Source: a virus. Taken from it: a stretch of 46,886 nt of DNA. Both the position numbers and the translations under genes were made by a program. This document shows, in pieces, positions 14,270-26,600 of the stretch. The stretch covers positions 1 to 46,886 of the IMG/VR virus record IMGVR_UViG_3300003690_000025. One strand, written 5' to 3'. Each line of letters begins with the position of its first letter. The first letter of the stretch is position 1. The notes beneath the pieces are model-generated. The model was not told the DNA's origin, searched no databases, and saw only the letters and a program-made list of their open reading frames with translations.

Positions 14270-16479
14270 TGGCCCAGCCGAACCATGCACCCCTGAAGCC
14301 CACAATGGGAGCTGGGGCGGAAAGCTTTCGCCTGCTGCTGAATGTTATCCCTAGAGATGGCGTTCTAACCCCAAGACCACGCATTAAATGTACACAGCTC
14401 GGGATCTGTCCCACTGACTACAGCCCCAACTCAACGTACATCAACATTCCCTCCTTCACCGGGACCGACAACGACGCCACGCTGAACTCGTATACCGAGA
14501 TGAACACGGCTGCGGAGATCGACATCGTTGAAGGTATCGACATAGAGCTAGTCAATAGCAGGCTAGTGTGCCTGTACTTGCGCAGAAGCTCCGACATGAC
14601 CACTGACGACCCTCCAGTACGGGTTACAGATGTGAAGTTTGGCTACTCCTGGCACCCGGTAACGGAGACGCTGTACGGTCCACCAAGCATAGCCGGCAGC
14701 TTTGAGACCGTGAGCAAGACTGACCTGGGAGCCTCGTTAGAGCATGGACGCCACGCATATACGGTGGCCAGATACTGGGACCGGCGAATCCACAAGGTGT
14801 TGGACAGCTTTATCATTGCAGGAAAAAATGTTGGAGCTGGCCGCCTGGTGAGTGGCTCTAGCGTTGTTTCTGTCAAGACCTTGCATCCTGACGATACGCC
14901 GATAAACAACGATGGTGAGATCGTTCTGTTTGACGGCACGCCGATGAAGATGATGGGTGCGCCGCTGGACGTGACCCGTGTTGATGATTCTGATACCAAC
15001 AAGGCGGTTATCCCAAGGGTAGATCCGTTCAGCACAATATACGTGAAGCACGCCCCGATTGGCGCGTTTGCTCACACAGACCGCTTAGGTCAGACCATTT
15101 GGTATGGGTTTGACACCAGGGCTTACGAGCTAGACTCCGCCCTTCCTGCCGATCAGGTGCTCATCTCTATCCTGCAAAAAGACATCGACAGTACAGGCAC
15201 ATTCATTAAAGCGCAGCCGTATGATGTGTGGTACAGCGAGCCAGGCATTCCACAGTCACTGCCCATAGCCGGGCTAGTGCCATGCCTTAACAGCTCCGTC
15301 TCGGATAGGGTCGTTGGTCTGGCTGAGTTCCAGGGCGGCACCGCTGTTGTTACCGATGAGAGCGTGCAGTTCCTGCAAGGTGTTGGGGCTGACTGGAACG
15401 GACTCACGAAGCAGATCGTGTATCGAGGCATTGGCTCAACATCAAGACACTCCGTGAAGGCTGTTGGTAATGGCGTGGTATTCGCAAACAACGAAGGGCT
15501 ACACTACCTGGAGCCAAATGCCCAACTAGCCAGACTAGACCAGTTCAATGAGCTGTTTGGTCGTGGAGTAGAGATATCTCGAGGCCCATACGACGAGCTC
15601 CAAGGAAGCAGCTCTGCCGACTATGGCACGGAGATGGGCTACTGTAACACCGCAGACGTGGTGCCATGGAGAACCTATGCGGTTGATAAACACAAACTCG
15701 ACAGAGCTGTCGGAGCAGTCTGGGATGACCTCTACCTGTTTTTCTGCACCCACGAAGGGGCAGACGCTGGCGATGACAACAGACTGGTCCTTGTATGGAA
15801 CTGGCAGCAGAACATGGCTGCCGTGTGGATGCTCCCGAAAGACATGGGGGTCCGTGGCTGGGCATATGACGGAAATGTATCCACCCCGTATGTTATGACC
15901 CGTGGTGGAGTGGCTCGGTTTGAGCTAACCGGCGGTCGTGACCAGATGTGGATAAACGCATACGCCTCATCTAACGCCCACGCCATCAACCCGGTCGAAC
16001 CGAATGTTCCGATTGTTGGCCAGACAAACCACTACCCGCAAACAACAGACGCCTTTGTTGCTGCAGACATTGTTGTAAACCACACCGCTAACGTGGACGA
16101 CTCGCTTGACAACGACTACAAAATGCGCATCCAGATGTGGCAGCACATATCCGAACTCTCTGTTGGGCAGAAGACCAGGGATACGAACACGCTGAACAAC
16201 AGCGACTCTACAGCCTTGCAGAACCTCTACCAGGGGACGTTCTCGTCCTGGCGAAAGTCGAGCACTGCAGTCGCCGGCACGAACCACCAGCAAAAGACCG
16301 CCGAAGGCAACGACGACTCATCCCATCGCGTGCCCCAGGACATCATAAGGGCGAGCATTGGCAGGTCTGGTGGCCATGCCCTTAGTCACAAGGCTCAGTT
16401 CAGCACGCTGCAACCTGCGACGATCTACAGCACTCAGGTCGGGGTAATAGCTGCAGCGCCCAGGGGGAGGCGTTCGTGA
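14269..16479 (+). CDS. Tail nozzle / beta-propeller-like structural protein
   Basis: A 736-residue beta-rich protein with repeated short blades such as GLAEFQGGTAVVTDESVQFL, GNGVVFANNEGLHYL and WDDLYLFFCTHEG, and a region RLVLVWNWQQNMAAVW, as in the nozzle (tail tubular B, gp10-like) proteins of podoviruses. These plug and extend the tail tube below the adaptor. It overlaps the adaptor stop by TAATGG and the next gene by GTGA. The C-terminal 120 residues are low in hydrophobics and may bind fibres. Confidence 0.65.
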   Translation: MAQPNHAPLKPTMGAGAESFRLLLNVIPRDGVLTPRPRIKCTQLGICPTDYSPNSTYINIPSFTGTDNDATLNSYTEMNTAAEIDIVEGIDIELVNSRLVCLYLRRSSDMTTDDPPVRVTDVKFGYSWHPVTETLYGPPSIAGSFETVSKTDLGASLEHGRHAYTVARYWDRRIHKVLDSFIIAGKNVGAGRLVSGSSVVSVKTLHPDDTPINNDGEIVLFDGTPMKMMGAPLDVTRVDDSDTNKAVIPRVDPFSTIYVKHAPIGAFAHTDRLGQTIWYGFDTRAYELDSALPADQVLISILQKDIDSTGTFIKAQPYDVWYSEPGIPQSLPIAGLVPCLNSSVSDRVVGLAEFQGGTAVVTDESVQFLQGVGADWNGLTKQIVYRGIGSTSRHSVKAVGNGVVFANNEGLHYLEPNAQLARLDQFNELFGRGVEISRGPYDELQGSSSADYGTEMGYCNTADVVPWRTYAVDKHKLDRAVGAVWDDLYLFFCTHEGADAGDDNRLVLVWNWQQNMAAVWMLPKDMGVRGWAYDGNVSTPYVMTRGGVARFELTGGRDQMWINAYASSNAHAINPVEPNVPIVGQTNHYPQTTDAFVAADIVVNHTANVDDSLDNDYKMRIQMWQHISELSVGQKTRDTNTLNNSDSTALQNLYQGTFSSWRKSSTAVAGTNHQQKTAEGNDDSSHRVPQDIIRASIGRSGGHALSHKAQFSTLQPATIYSTQVGVIAAAPRGRRS

Positions 16480-17225
16480 GCCAGTTTGTAAAGCGGTCTA
16501 TGGCTATACGCCAAATGAACTCACAGGCGTTTTCTGCTCCGGAGGTGAGCGGGACACAGGGTTTAAACGCTCTCTTGTGGAGCGCCTATATGCAGGGCGG
16601 TGACGCGATTCACCTTGGCCCTTACACGTATGTGATTAAAGAGCCCATCACGATCCCCGACTATTGCACCCTCGTAGGCGTCCCCCACAGAACAAGACTG
16701 CTGAAGACCCACACAGCCGGCGACACGGCCGCCTCTACGTGGGGTCCGATTGTGAACATCAAGAAAGGGGCTCGCCTGGTTAACTGTAAGCTGGAGCTCG
16801 AACTGAGCGGTGACCTGATGTTCACAAACCCGGCAGCGTACCAGAGGGGTATAACGGTTGCGGCTGGGACGGTTGTAACGACGCTTGGTACATTCGGCTA
16901 TTCGTCCGGAACTGGCACGACATTGACGGGTAGCGAGAACGCGATGGTGACACTGGACGGTGACTTGGCGCGTGTTGAGGGCTGTTATTTTATTGAAAGC
17001 CAGGCCCGCGCTATTTATGTGAAATCGGACAATGGGATTGCAATTGGCAATGAAATAGAACATGACCAGACATCTGGAAACCAATGTATATATCTTGAGG
17101 ACGACGTAGATGGTTGTGTGGTAACATCCAACTGGTGTAGAGATGATTCAGCGGGTGTGATTTCTTACCAGGGTGCTACGACGAATGAGATATCTGCGAA
17201 CCTGGCGCTTACGAATGTGAGGTAG
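16476..17225 (+). CDS. Right-handed beta-helix (pectate-lyase-like) tail protein
   Basis: 249 residues starting at GTG 16476. The sequence alternates short strands and turns (AIYVKSDNGIAIGNEIEH; GNQCIYLEDDVDGCVVTSN) as in parallel beta-helices, and begins with TYVIKEPITIPDYCTLVG, a common opening of pectate-lyase-fold phage spikes. It may contact or cleave surface polysaccharide, or be a structural spike. It is shorter than most enzymatic spikes and no catalytic residues can be assigned. Confidence 0.6.
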   Translation: MSQFVKRSMAIRQMNSQAFSAPEVSGTQGLNALLWSAYMQGGDAIHLGPYTYVIKEPITIPDYCTLVGVPHRTRLLKTHTAGDTAASTWGPIVNIKKGARLVNCKLELELSGDLMFTNPAAYQRGITVAAGTVVTTLGTFGYSSGTGTTLTGSENAMVTLDGDLARVEGCYFIESQARAIYVKSDNGIAIGNEIEHDQTSGNQCIYLEDDVDGCVVTSNWCRDDSAGVISYQGATTNEISANLALTNVR

Positions 17226-17228
17226 ACG

Positions 17229-17936
17229 ATGCCAACCTGGCCACTGACACGAACAGGATCTTACACCGATGGCTCTCTCTGCAAGGCGAGTGACTACAAG
17301 ACCGACTTCGACAATATCATCGCGGCTGTCAACGGGCTCCACGAGCGGTTTGGCGTCTTCGAGTTCAGCGCAGAGCTCAACCACTACCAAGAGTACACAG
17401 CCAGTGGTGGCGGCGCTGTCACGGACGGCAGCTTTGTGGCAGACACCAACTCAACGACAAGGCTGTGCCTTGCTGTAACGAAAATCCCCGACTGGATGCA
17501 GGCCATTCGGATACGAGCTCTCACGGTTGTGAATGGTACAGTATTTAAGGATGCCGGCGGCTCGGCTACCTTTAACCGGGACTCCTCAACGTCGAGCGAG
17601 CTCCAGTTTGTGGTCGCCCACGCCTCTAACCTGGAAGACTTTTCCCCTAAGTCCGCCACGGCCCCTACAACGATCATGTCGGTGAAGTACCTTGGCAATG
17701 ATGACAACCAGCCGGCACCACCTCAATTTGTGACCTCAGCAAACTACGACACCAACTGTGTTCAGACGATTGCAACACCTGTCAAGGTGATCACTGCCGG
17801 GGACTATCTTGGCGTCTATGTCGTGGGGTCTCTCGAGGGCTGGGACATGGCTGGCTGCACCGCAGACACTGTCATTAAAGCGCAGTGGTCATATGGTGTA
17901 GCCGTTCTTTGCGACACGATGGCACCGATCCCATAA
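17229..17936 (+). CDS. Beta-rich tail-region protein
   Basis: 235 residues beginning WPLTRTGSYTDGS and predicted to be mostly beta strands. A central segment is rich in serine and threonine. No family recognised. It follows the beta-helix protein by 3 nt and lies among tail genes, so a minor tail or fibre-attachment role is likely. Confidence 0.6.
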   Translation: MPTWPLTRTGSYTDGSLCKASDYKTDFDNIIAAVNGLHERFGVFEFSAELNHYQEYTASGGGAVTDGSFVADTNSTTRLCLAVTKIPDWMQAIRIRALTVVNGTVFKDAGGSATFNRDSSTSSELQFVVAHASNLEDFSPKSATAPTTIMSVKYLGNDDNQPAPPQFVTSANYDTNCVQTIATPVKVITAGDYLGVYVVGSLEGWDMAGCTADTVIKAQWSYGVAVLCDTMAPIP

Positions 17937-17954
17937 CAAGAGAGAGGCTTTGAG

Positions 17955-18752
17955 ATGGCAGAGGCAGAGAAGGCACCAAAAAGCATAAAAAAGGTAGACG
18001 TTTGGGAGCCGGTAGAAGGGGAGCCAGGCGTAACGTATAACAAAAATACCGGCGAGTACAACATTGACATGGACCGTCAGGTCCACTGGGCCGCCGAGCC
18101 GGCGGACTACGGCCCCGGATGGGTCTCCATTGGCGGCAAGTGGACCAGAATGGTGGGCGGCAAGCAGTCAAAGGCATTAGGGGAAGGCCTTAAAGGCACT
18201 AAGTTTGATCAGTACGGATCCAAGGTCGTAGAGGGCCAGGAGCCGTTCATGGCCGCACTGAAGGGCCTCGTCACACCAGAGGGCGAACAAGCCCAAAGAG
18301 CAGCCCAGCAGGCAGAGCTACTAAAGGGGGCCGGTGGTGCCTTGCAGAAGATACGGTATGGTGCAGCGGGTCGCGGACTCGTTGGCCGTGGTGCGGGCTA
18401 TCAAACACAGCCAGTTGAGGCTAGCATTGCCACTGGAATGGCTACCATTGAGGCCAACCTAGCACAGCAGCGCACCGACAAGGTCATAAAAGCAGCCACG
18501 CTTGCCGATACGTTTGTGCAGAAACAGATCGACGCAATGGGCCTAGACCAACAGGCTGCAGAAAACTTCTACGAGGCTTTCGACCTGGCATTGCAGAACA
18601 TGCTGGCTGCTGACGAGCTGCACAACGATAGCGATTACGTGGACCTTGCCCAGGCACAACAGCTGGCTATGGAGTTCTACCGAGACACGGACAACCTGCA
18701 GGCAGCCCTGCTCTACTTCCAGCAGCTGGCTACAGGAATAATGGCAGACTAG
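17955..18752 (+). CDS. Putative internal virion protein A
   Basis: 265 residues with AGAGAGG ahead of the start. The N-terminus has a beta-type segment with GVTYNKNTGEY and WVSIGGKWTRM; the rest is helical and rich in alanine and glutamine. It is followed by two much larger helical proteins, a grouping like the T7 internal core proteins that are ejected into the host. Function is inferred from order only. Confidence 0.5.
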   Translation: MAEAEKAPKSIKKVDVWEPVEGEPGVTYNKNTGEYNIDMDRQVHWAAEPADYGPGWVSIGGKWTRMVGGKQSKALGEGLKGTKFDQYGSKVVEGQEPFMAALKGLVTPEGEQAQRAAQQAELLKGAGGALQKIRYGAAGRGLVGRGAGYQTQPVEASIATGMATIEANLAQQRTDKVIKAATLADTFVQKQIDAMGLDQQAAENFYEAFDLALQNMLAADELHNDSDYVDLAQAQQLAMEFYRDTDNLQAALLYFQQLATGIMAD

Positions 18753-18773
18753 AACAACCGGGAGCGAGCAGCG

Positions 18774-20684
18774 ATGGCTATTAAACCAAGACCAAGACCT
18801 AGTGCGCCACCGACCAAACCGAAAGGGCAGACATTTAGTGAGAAGCTGGAGAACCTGCTTCTTCAGGCAGGCGGCGTGGCTGCGCAAAGCTATCTTCAGC
18901 GGGCTCTGTTTCACGACCCGCTACAGGAAGACAAGCAAGCTCACGAGATGGCGATGAGGGGTCAAGCAGAGATCCACGACCGGGCTATGCGCGAGTTGGA
19001 GGCTGACGTTAAGATACGCGACCAGGCCAGGACGCAGGCGCATGAGACTGAGAAGGCACGCAAGGCGAGCATTCAGCATACTTTGGATGCCTGGGTTGAG
19101 AACATGAAGTACGGTGCGGCCTTTGGCGCTTCTGATGAGCTGCAGAAGGCTCTCGGAAAAAAAGAAAAGAGACAGCACGGCACAGAGTATGCTGTAGGGG
19201 CTACAGCTACAGCGAAAAGAACTGGTGCGGCTTCTGAGATAAACGCTCTGAACGCCGCCCTCAAGAGTGCGGTTAGTACGGAGCAGCAGGTTGAGTTGAG
19301 GCAAAGGATTGCAGATGCAACCCAGCGGATGGATGACATCGCCTCTTTTGGTGATGCGAGGGCTCGAGAGATCAAAAAACAGTATGGCACGGTAGATAAG
19401 ATACCGAAGCGGCACCTGGACGAGCTCCGCCGCATTCGGGACCGGATAACCAGAGAGAAGAGGCGTATTTCTATTAGTGTTGCGTCGATCCTCAAGCGCC
19501 GCTTTAAAGAGCTTGGTGGTGGGGATATTGAGCAGCACTTCGAGGCCCGGCTGGTTCCAGAGAAGTGGGAGCGAGCCAAGCAAGGCCTCGCGGCTTCCCC
19601 TGGCGGACCATCACTTCCAGCTTCGCAGGCCCAAAGCGCTGCTGCTCCGGTCACACCGAGCGGCAAGACCAAGAGCAGTCTGAAAGCAACAAACCCGAGC
19701 CTTACCTCCCAATCACCCAAGCTGACCGCCCTGATGGCGGACGCAAACACCCCGGAAGAGTTTGAGGCTGCATCGCTGGCCAAGCACAACGACACCAACG
19801 AGGGGTATTCGCTCGTCGCTGCGGAGCTTAAAAAGAGCGTGCAACATAGGTGGAAAGATGAAGACAGGCAATATAGGATGTACCTGGGGAAGGCGAGAGC
19901 AGCCATCGACGCGGCCCAGAGGCTTGAGTCTGGTGTTGCCCAGGCAGAGCGAGCCAAGAGAAAGGTCGTCCCGCTTGGCCAGCAGTTAAAGATACTAGAA
20001 GCGGACAGGGCCTTGTTTGATGACCTTACAGACCTTCAAAACGCCCGCGTCAACGAAATGTGGGTTAAGGCGCTACGGTCAAAGCTTGAGGCAGAGGGGA
20101 TAACTTTTAGCGGGCTCCCGAATATGCCCGAAAAGACGAGGGAGCGGGTATTGGAGGAGGTGTGGAAAAAAACAGCCGCCAATCTGTCAGAGCCTGTCGT
20201 GGTAATCAAGGGCAACAAAAAGCACTGGAAAAAACCAGACGGGACCTTGGTTGAATTCACCGATAAGCTCAAGCCCGCTGAGTTTGTAAGCATAAACGAT
20301 GCGCTTGGCGAGAGGCTAGCGCAGCACGGGGTGCGTATTTTGAACCCGAACTCAAGCGAGATGCAGAGAATAAGAGCGCTTGGTGTTGATAAGCCTTACG
20401 GCAGGCGGGTTATTAGTATGAAGGACATGCACAATCTGGTTCGCTATGCAGCAGGGGAGATCTCTGACGCCCCACACAGCTTCACCGAACCCGGCGCTCT
20501 GTACTGGGCTGCAGACAGCGAAAGGGGGGAGAAGAACCTCCTCGACCTCCTCGCCGGCCAGATGAAAACCTCCTACCTGGATGTCATGAAGCAGGCCTCA
20601 CAAAAAGACGCTGGCTCAATCCGCCAGGCTATTCTCAGCAATTGGCGTAGTCGCTTCATGCGCAAACGGCGAAGGAAGCGATAG
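18774..20684 (+). CDS. Putative internal virion protein B, long helical
   Basis: 636 residues, strongly helical with long charged segments (MRGQAEIHDRAMRELEADVK; AKRKVVPLGQQLKILEADR) and a proline/serine-rich linker near 290-330. The C-terminus is very basic (FMRKRRRKR). No enzymatic motif seen. It lies directly before the giant ejection-type protein and probably forms part of the same internal core. Confidence 0.55.
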   Translation: MAIKPRPRPSAPPTKPKGQTFSEKLENLLLQAGGVAAQSYLQRALFHDPLQEDKQAHEMAMRGQAEIHDRAMRELEADVKIRDQARTQAHETEKARKASIQHTLDAWVENMKYGAAFGASDELQKALGKKEKRQHGTEYAVGATATAKRTGAASEINALNAALKSAVSTEQQVELRQRIADATQRMDDIASFGDARAREIKKQYGTVDKIPKRHLDELRRIRDRITREKRRISISVASILKRRFKELGGGDIEQHFEARLVPEKWERAKQGLAASPGGPSLPASQAQSAAAPVTPSGKTKSSLKATNPSLTSQSPKLTALMADANTPEEFEAASLAKHNDTNEGYSLVAAELKKSVQHRWKDEDRQYRMYLGKARAAIDAAQRLESGVAQAERAKRKVVPLGQQLKILEADRALFDDLTDLQNARVNEMWVKALRSKLEAEGITFSGLPNMPEKTRERVLEEVWKKTAANLSEPVVVIKGNKKHWKKPDGTLVEFTDKLKPAEFVSINDALGERLAQHGVRILNPNSSEMQRIRALGVDKPYGRRVISMKDMHNLVRYAAGEISDAPHSFTEPGALYWAADSERGEKNLLDLLAGQMKTSYLDVMKQASQKDAGSIRQAILSNWRSRFMRKRRRKR

Positions 20685-20687
20685 GTT

Positions 20688-23600
20688 ATGGTTACCGGAC
20701 CAGGAAAGAGTGGCATCGAAGGGCTGCCGACCTCCGACTTCATCCAAGGCAAGACTCCAAAGCCGCTCGTGCCTGGCGGTGCGGACCCGGACGTAATGGA
20801 ACGACTCAGAGCTCCGCACCTCTACGGACCAATGTCGGAGCCAGGACTTGCTGGTGTCAGCCAGCCCGAGACCGCAACAGAGCCCTATATGTCTAAGATG
20901 TTCGAGCTTGGTGATGCCAGCCAGGAAGCAGCAGCCGCCCGGCAGAACCTCCGTGCCTTGGCAGCGGAGCCAGACTATGAGCAGCTTTTCTCCGGCTACA
21001 GGGAGCCACCAGCTCAGACTGTCGGCGCACCACCCCCTGCACCGCCAGCCCATGCGACAGGCCTCATGGACCCTGACTTTCCGTATTTTGAAGAGCCCAT
21101 GGTCGAGCGGCCACGAAAAAAGGCCCGCGACCCATTCAAGGAGCGGGTAACGGACAGGGTGGCCCTAGAGCGCCAAAAGAAGAAAGAGGTCGAAGCGAGG
21201 GTCAGCCAGCTAAAGAGCTTTATTCAAGACAGTGTCTCCAGAGAAACTGGATCTCCAGCACTGGACGCGGTTGTAGATTTCGCAGCCCGAGTTCAAGCCC
21301 ATCTCGTGCCCCCAGAAGACGAGGCCCTCGTTGGCGAGCTAGATGACTACCGCAAGGCGCTGGCCTTTGCCGATACGGACCTTGAGGTGGAGATAAATGA
21401 TATACGAGCCAGAACAGATCTGACCGAAAGACAGAAGCGCGAGCTCATCAAGCAGGCCAGGAGCGGGCATAGAGATCTAGTCTCTCGCCTGGCACCGCGC
21501 AAGGGTGAAGAGTTTGTCCAGCATTGGCTGTCAGAGTTCGACAAAGGGCGAGAGGAGCCCTATATGTCTAAGATGTTCGAGCTTGGCGAGGCTGGCGATA
21601 AGAAGGGTCAGGAGCGGCTAACCCAGGACGAGTATGCCAAGAGGGACAAGCGGGCCGCCAGGCTAAGGACGATATCTGAAAACCTAGACAACAGGCCCTT
21701 CGTCGAGCAGGAGCGCGACAAGCTGCTGAAGGGGTTTGAAAAGGAAAGAGAAGCCCTTGCCAAAGACCTTGAAGGGCGTCTAAGGCCGGTTGCCAAGCAG
21801 GTGCTCCTCGAGTCCCCTACCCAATACTTTGACCTGTGGGGCACCACCTCCCCGGACAAGCTGAAGTTTCAGATCAACCCAAACGGATCCTTTGGCTTGG
21901 TGGCACCAAAAGCCAAGTCAACCATCACGGTGGATCAGATCCGAGAGGTAATGGCTACACCTGGGAAGTATGCCGATGGCACCTCTGACCCCAAACATAG
22001 CCGCTATGTAATGGAAGGTGGGACCATCGCGTTCCCTGGCGACCCATCTAGGGGACTACGAAACAGTCCTGACGGATCGCCCGTGCTCGAGGAGGCCACT
22101 AGCCTTTTTGGTTTCGGAAAGATCGGCGCTCGTCGGCTGGCGGAAGGTGGAAGAGTTGTTATGACCCTGAAGGGCAGCGACCTTCCCGTGCGAGTCAGGC
22201 TTATACCCGGCAAGGACAACGACTATTTCATAATAGAGGACTGGGGCGACAACGCCAAAGACAGCGAGGACGAGGAGAACAAGCTCGTCTACCAGTACGC
22301 TACAACGGAAAGCAGGCTCAAAAAGCAAGACCTAAAGTATATGCTGTCAGCAAATAAGCTGCTGCCATACGCAAAGCTTATGGATGCTGGTTACCGGAAG
22401 GGCATCCTTCATGTGATCGACCCAGGGACCATGACAGGCACGTCTTTAGGCCTCCCTGCCAACCCAGCCCCGGCAGCGGAGGACGAGCACACACAAGAAG
22501 GCTACCTGGGGCTTTTGAAGGACGAGCTTAAAGGTAAGGTGGAGGCCCTGTTAAGGTCAGTCAACCCGATTAACCAAGAGGGTTATGTTAATGCTTGGAA
22601 GGGGCAGGCGGCTGGTGCCGGGATAGATCCTGAAGCTGTTGATCTGGAGATGCACCCATTTGTTCTGTCGCCCGACCTTCCACCGTGGCACTACGCAATG
22701 GCTTTCTTTGTGGCCGGATATGACTTGACTGAAGCCTCCTTTGGTGACCCCGGTGCGCCGGAAGATAAGAAGAAGGCTGCTCTGTTCAGGAAGGCGCAGG
22801 AGCTTTGGATCAGGGGAAACTTGCCCACAGACGAGGGCCTAAAGGTTCTGCAGAAGATCATCACCGACATGCGTGGGGGAGAGGATGTCGTACCGATAGA
22901 GGAGATAGAGGCCATCTGGATGGCGGATCTGCCTAAGTACCAGGCACAAGCCAAGAAAATGCTTGTAGATACCCTGTTGCCGGTCGAGAAGCGTTACGGC
23001 ATACCAGCTACGCTGGCACCGTCCAGCGCGGGTGCCGACAACATGGCAGACCTGCTTTACGCCAGTGTGGCTGTCCCCTGGTCCGTTTGGATCAGGCTGC
23101 CAGAAGAAGAGCGCTGGGTAGACAGCAGGGGTCGTCGCATCTGGCCTATTAGCGATAAAATGTATGGAGAGGTGAGCGATTTACCAGAAGACAACAAGGT
23201 GTTCCAAGACGCTGTCGATCTGTTTGGTATCCGCAATATAGACAGGCTGATTAACCCTGCATACCACTCCCTCGTGACCCTGGAAAACTACTGGGCCAGG
23301 CTTCCGTACAATAGGCACGCAACAGACAAAGCGCTCCGGAGCAGGTTGTTTAGGATACAAAAAAGCACCCCGGTCCAGAGAGAGGCCGTGGTGTCGGCCC
23401 TGGCGGTAGCGTCCACCATAGCCAATGACGGAAGCAGATCAACATCAAAAGGCGCGGCAACGTCTATGGATGTGGCGACCTCGCTGTTCAGGAACATGAC
23501 AAGGCTCGGGAAAGACATAGACACAACCGGGCTTAATTTGGCGCAAGCCCTGGCTGCACGCAAAGTGGCGTCGGGCCAGCATTACCTAGACGTGGCCGAG

Positions 23601-26600
23601 GCGGTGGGCGATGCGCACTCTAAGTTGTATGCAGACAGAACCTGGAAGGAGTTCGCTCTCGACCAATTCAATTCGGCCACCGATGTATTTCACGGCGCGG
23701 TGCATCTCGTTTTGAGCGGTGCCGAGATTGTAATTGAAGACACCCCACACCTTCTCGTCGGCGGAGGGCTAGAGCTTTCAACATGGGCGTTTGCAGATGA
23801 CCCAGACGAGGGGCTTGATGTTGGTATTCAGACGGACGAGCGCGGGAGGGTTCTGATTACAGGGAGGGATGCGCAGCGCTACCTGCGGCGGCGGGTAACC
23901 CCTCGTGGTGCGAGCAAGATGTACCGGATAGGGAAGGCTATACGGAAAGAGGGTTCCGGTGCCTTAGCGGGCAAGCTGAGGGCCTTGGTGGAGTTTCCGG
24001 AGGCTATGGCACATCACTTCTCGGAGTACTTGATCAGTCCTGTAGCCAAGGTAAAGTATGGTATTGAGTATGATAATGCAGGGATGCTGCTCGATTTTCT
24101 GGTTCTTCATGGTGCCGGCAAGGCGCTTAGTGGTCTGAATGCAAGGGGGTTTGGGAGAAGGGCTGATGGTAAGTGGGGGGAGGTTGAGATAATGCCTGCA
24201 AGGCCAGATCGCCCTGGTCGTATTTTGGAAAGGGAGAAAGCGCGGGCTCCGGAGATTATTGACATTACTCCGGCTGCTCCACGCCCGGCAGCCAAGGGTC
24301 TTGAAGATCTGCGTCAAACCAGCATACCGGAGAGCCGCACCGTTATTGATGTGACCTCAAAGGGTGCTGATATTCTGCCAGAGGTCCGAGCTAAGGCCCC
24401 AAAGGCTGCGGACGGGTTCGCTGAGAAGCTTGACCGGGCCATCACATACGGGGACGAGTCCGGTCTTATTTTGCGCCAGTTCGTGCATGAGAGTGAGCGG
24501 GGCGGGCCAGTTATTACCAAGCTAATACAGTCACACGAGGGCGGCATACGGGTCCTTGAAGTAGAAAACGCTTCGCGTAGCCACCGGGCCATAGATATGG
24601 CAGCGGCACAGCTCGGCATTGGCGGACTGCAAGGGCGGGGTGGCGGCATTCGCCCCATAACAACCGTAGAGCTGCTCGAACGAAGTTGGGAGAACTATGC
24701 ACCCAAGATTGTTGGGAAAGAGGGCAGGCATCAAATAAACATCATAACAAGAGACCCAAAAACAAGGAAGCCGAAGGGGAAGCCACGCCTCGTTGAGGTT
24801 GACATTGCAGAGACAGCCATGGCAATCGAGTCCGTGATCAACAAAGCGTCTGATGGTGGCCTGTCGCTCGCTCAGGTAATAGAGACAGCCGCAACCGGCG
24901 ATATGTTCCTGCACGCAGATGACTTCTACGTCATCGTAAAGGACCACGGCGGAGTCAGCGGGAACGAGTACGTCAGACTAAACCTAGAGGGTTTAAACGT
25001 ACTGCGCCCCGTAGACCTGCCCGGAAAACTACTAAAGAGAAAAGATGTCAAATTCTCAGAAAGGTATGTGGACAAAGCGAAGGGATATGCGCTCACTGAG
25101 CCGTTCAGGAAGTTCCTCGCAGAAAAAAAGACCGACGCCACCGACATACTAAGCTTTGTGGGTGAGCAGATGCAGACCCACGACACATTCGTGGCCGGCG
25201 GCTTAGAGCGACACAGTGTCCAGTTGTTTGATCTCGGAGAGAAGGGAACAGTGATGAAGGGGGACTACATCGCCCTCATGGACGACCAGGCAGCCGCCCA
25301 GGCCCTGCGACTTGTGCGCACGATGGCGCTCACCGACACGTCGCTTGCAAGTGTTCTCCCCGGCGGAGAGAACGCCATTGTGTTCCCACTCCTAAGAGCT
25401 CACGTCGAAATCAATACCGAGCTCAAGCTGCTTGAGTTCAACCTTCAGATGAAGGCCAGAGAAGAGAAATGGCCTCTGTCTGAGCTTGAAGGCAAGATGC
25501 GGGCTCTCCGAGAGGAGCACGGCGCTGCCCCCAGCCAACTAGAGCTATACTCAAAACCACTATACCGGCCACCAGGCCAGGCAAAGCCAACCGCAGAAAG
25601 GCTCGCTGGTGAGACCTCCACAGAGCGCGTGTGGAGAACGAGCGATATAGTAGAGGTTGACCTCCTTGACCTCGGCATACTGGAGGAGGTTGGCAACGGC
25701 GTCTACCGCCTAACCCCAAGAGCCATGAAGATATTCGTTGATGGCACCCCAGAGCTTGTCAGTCGGAACCTGGAGGTAATGGATCGAGGAGATATAATCA
25801 GCACCCTACGGAATTTCTCCGACATAACCGCCACTATGGATGACTCGCGGTTTGTTACCCCGGTAGAGACCCCGTTTAAACTGGGCGAGAAGCCCAAGGT
25901 GGCTGCGCGAGCCGTTCAAGCTTATGAGGTCGAAATAGGGGCCGGCCAAACAGGCTTTCCCAGGCCAGGTTACAGCTCGGAGGTCTTATCGTTGAGCAAG
26001 GTGCTTGAGAACCTTCGCATTGATGGGACCGCTGCGTATTCCAACATTGTTCGTGCTGAGTACGCTAGAGACTTAATCCCAGGGTCTGTCATACGGGAAA
26101 CAGTAAACTCTGTGCGAAACGTGGCCGATGTGGACCTGAAAAAGCCAAGGCTGGTCACAGTAAGGGAGGCTGACTCGCACTACCTGCTCTACAAAGAGGA
26201 CGGCAGCATTGTCACCGCGAAGGACCTCCGGCTGGCGTTCTCCGAAAAAGTGAAGTCCCTCCAGTCGATCCAGAAGATGGTGGGCGGCACTCTTGGGAAG
26301 AAAGGGACAACCGATCTGTTCCCGCCAGCGGACGCTGACCTGGCAAGCATAACGCCTGAAATGATTCACGCTCGCGCAAAGCTTGCAAAGGGTGAAAAGC
26401 GTCGGGTTATTATCGACGCCAAGGCTCTCATTGGCCGGAACGATTTGATTGAGGCAGTGCAAAAGGAAAAGCTTCGAGTGTACAAGGTCGGATTCAAGGC
26501 CGAGAACCACCTACCCGCGACCCACCCAGCCCTGCTGGTGAAAGCGAAGCCGACACGCAAGGCCATCATGGAGGCCGTTGCTCCAGACCTAACCGGCTAC

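Noticed and set aside
19073-19957. Long reverse frame (294 codons) opposite internal virion protein B
   Set aside because: Low-complexity shadow with no ribosome site; the forward gene fits operon spacing.
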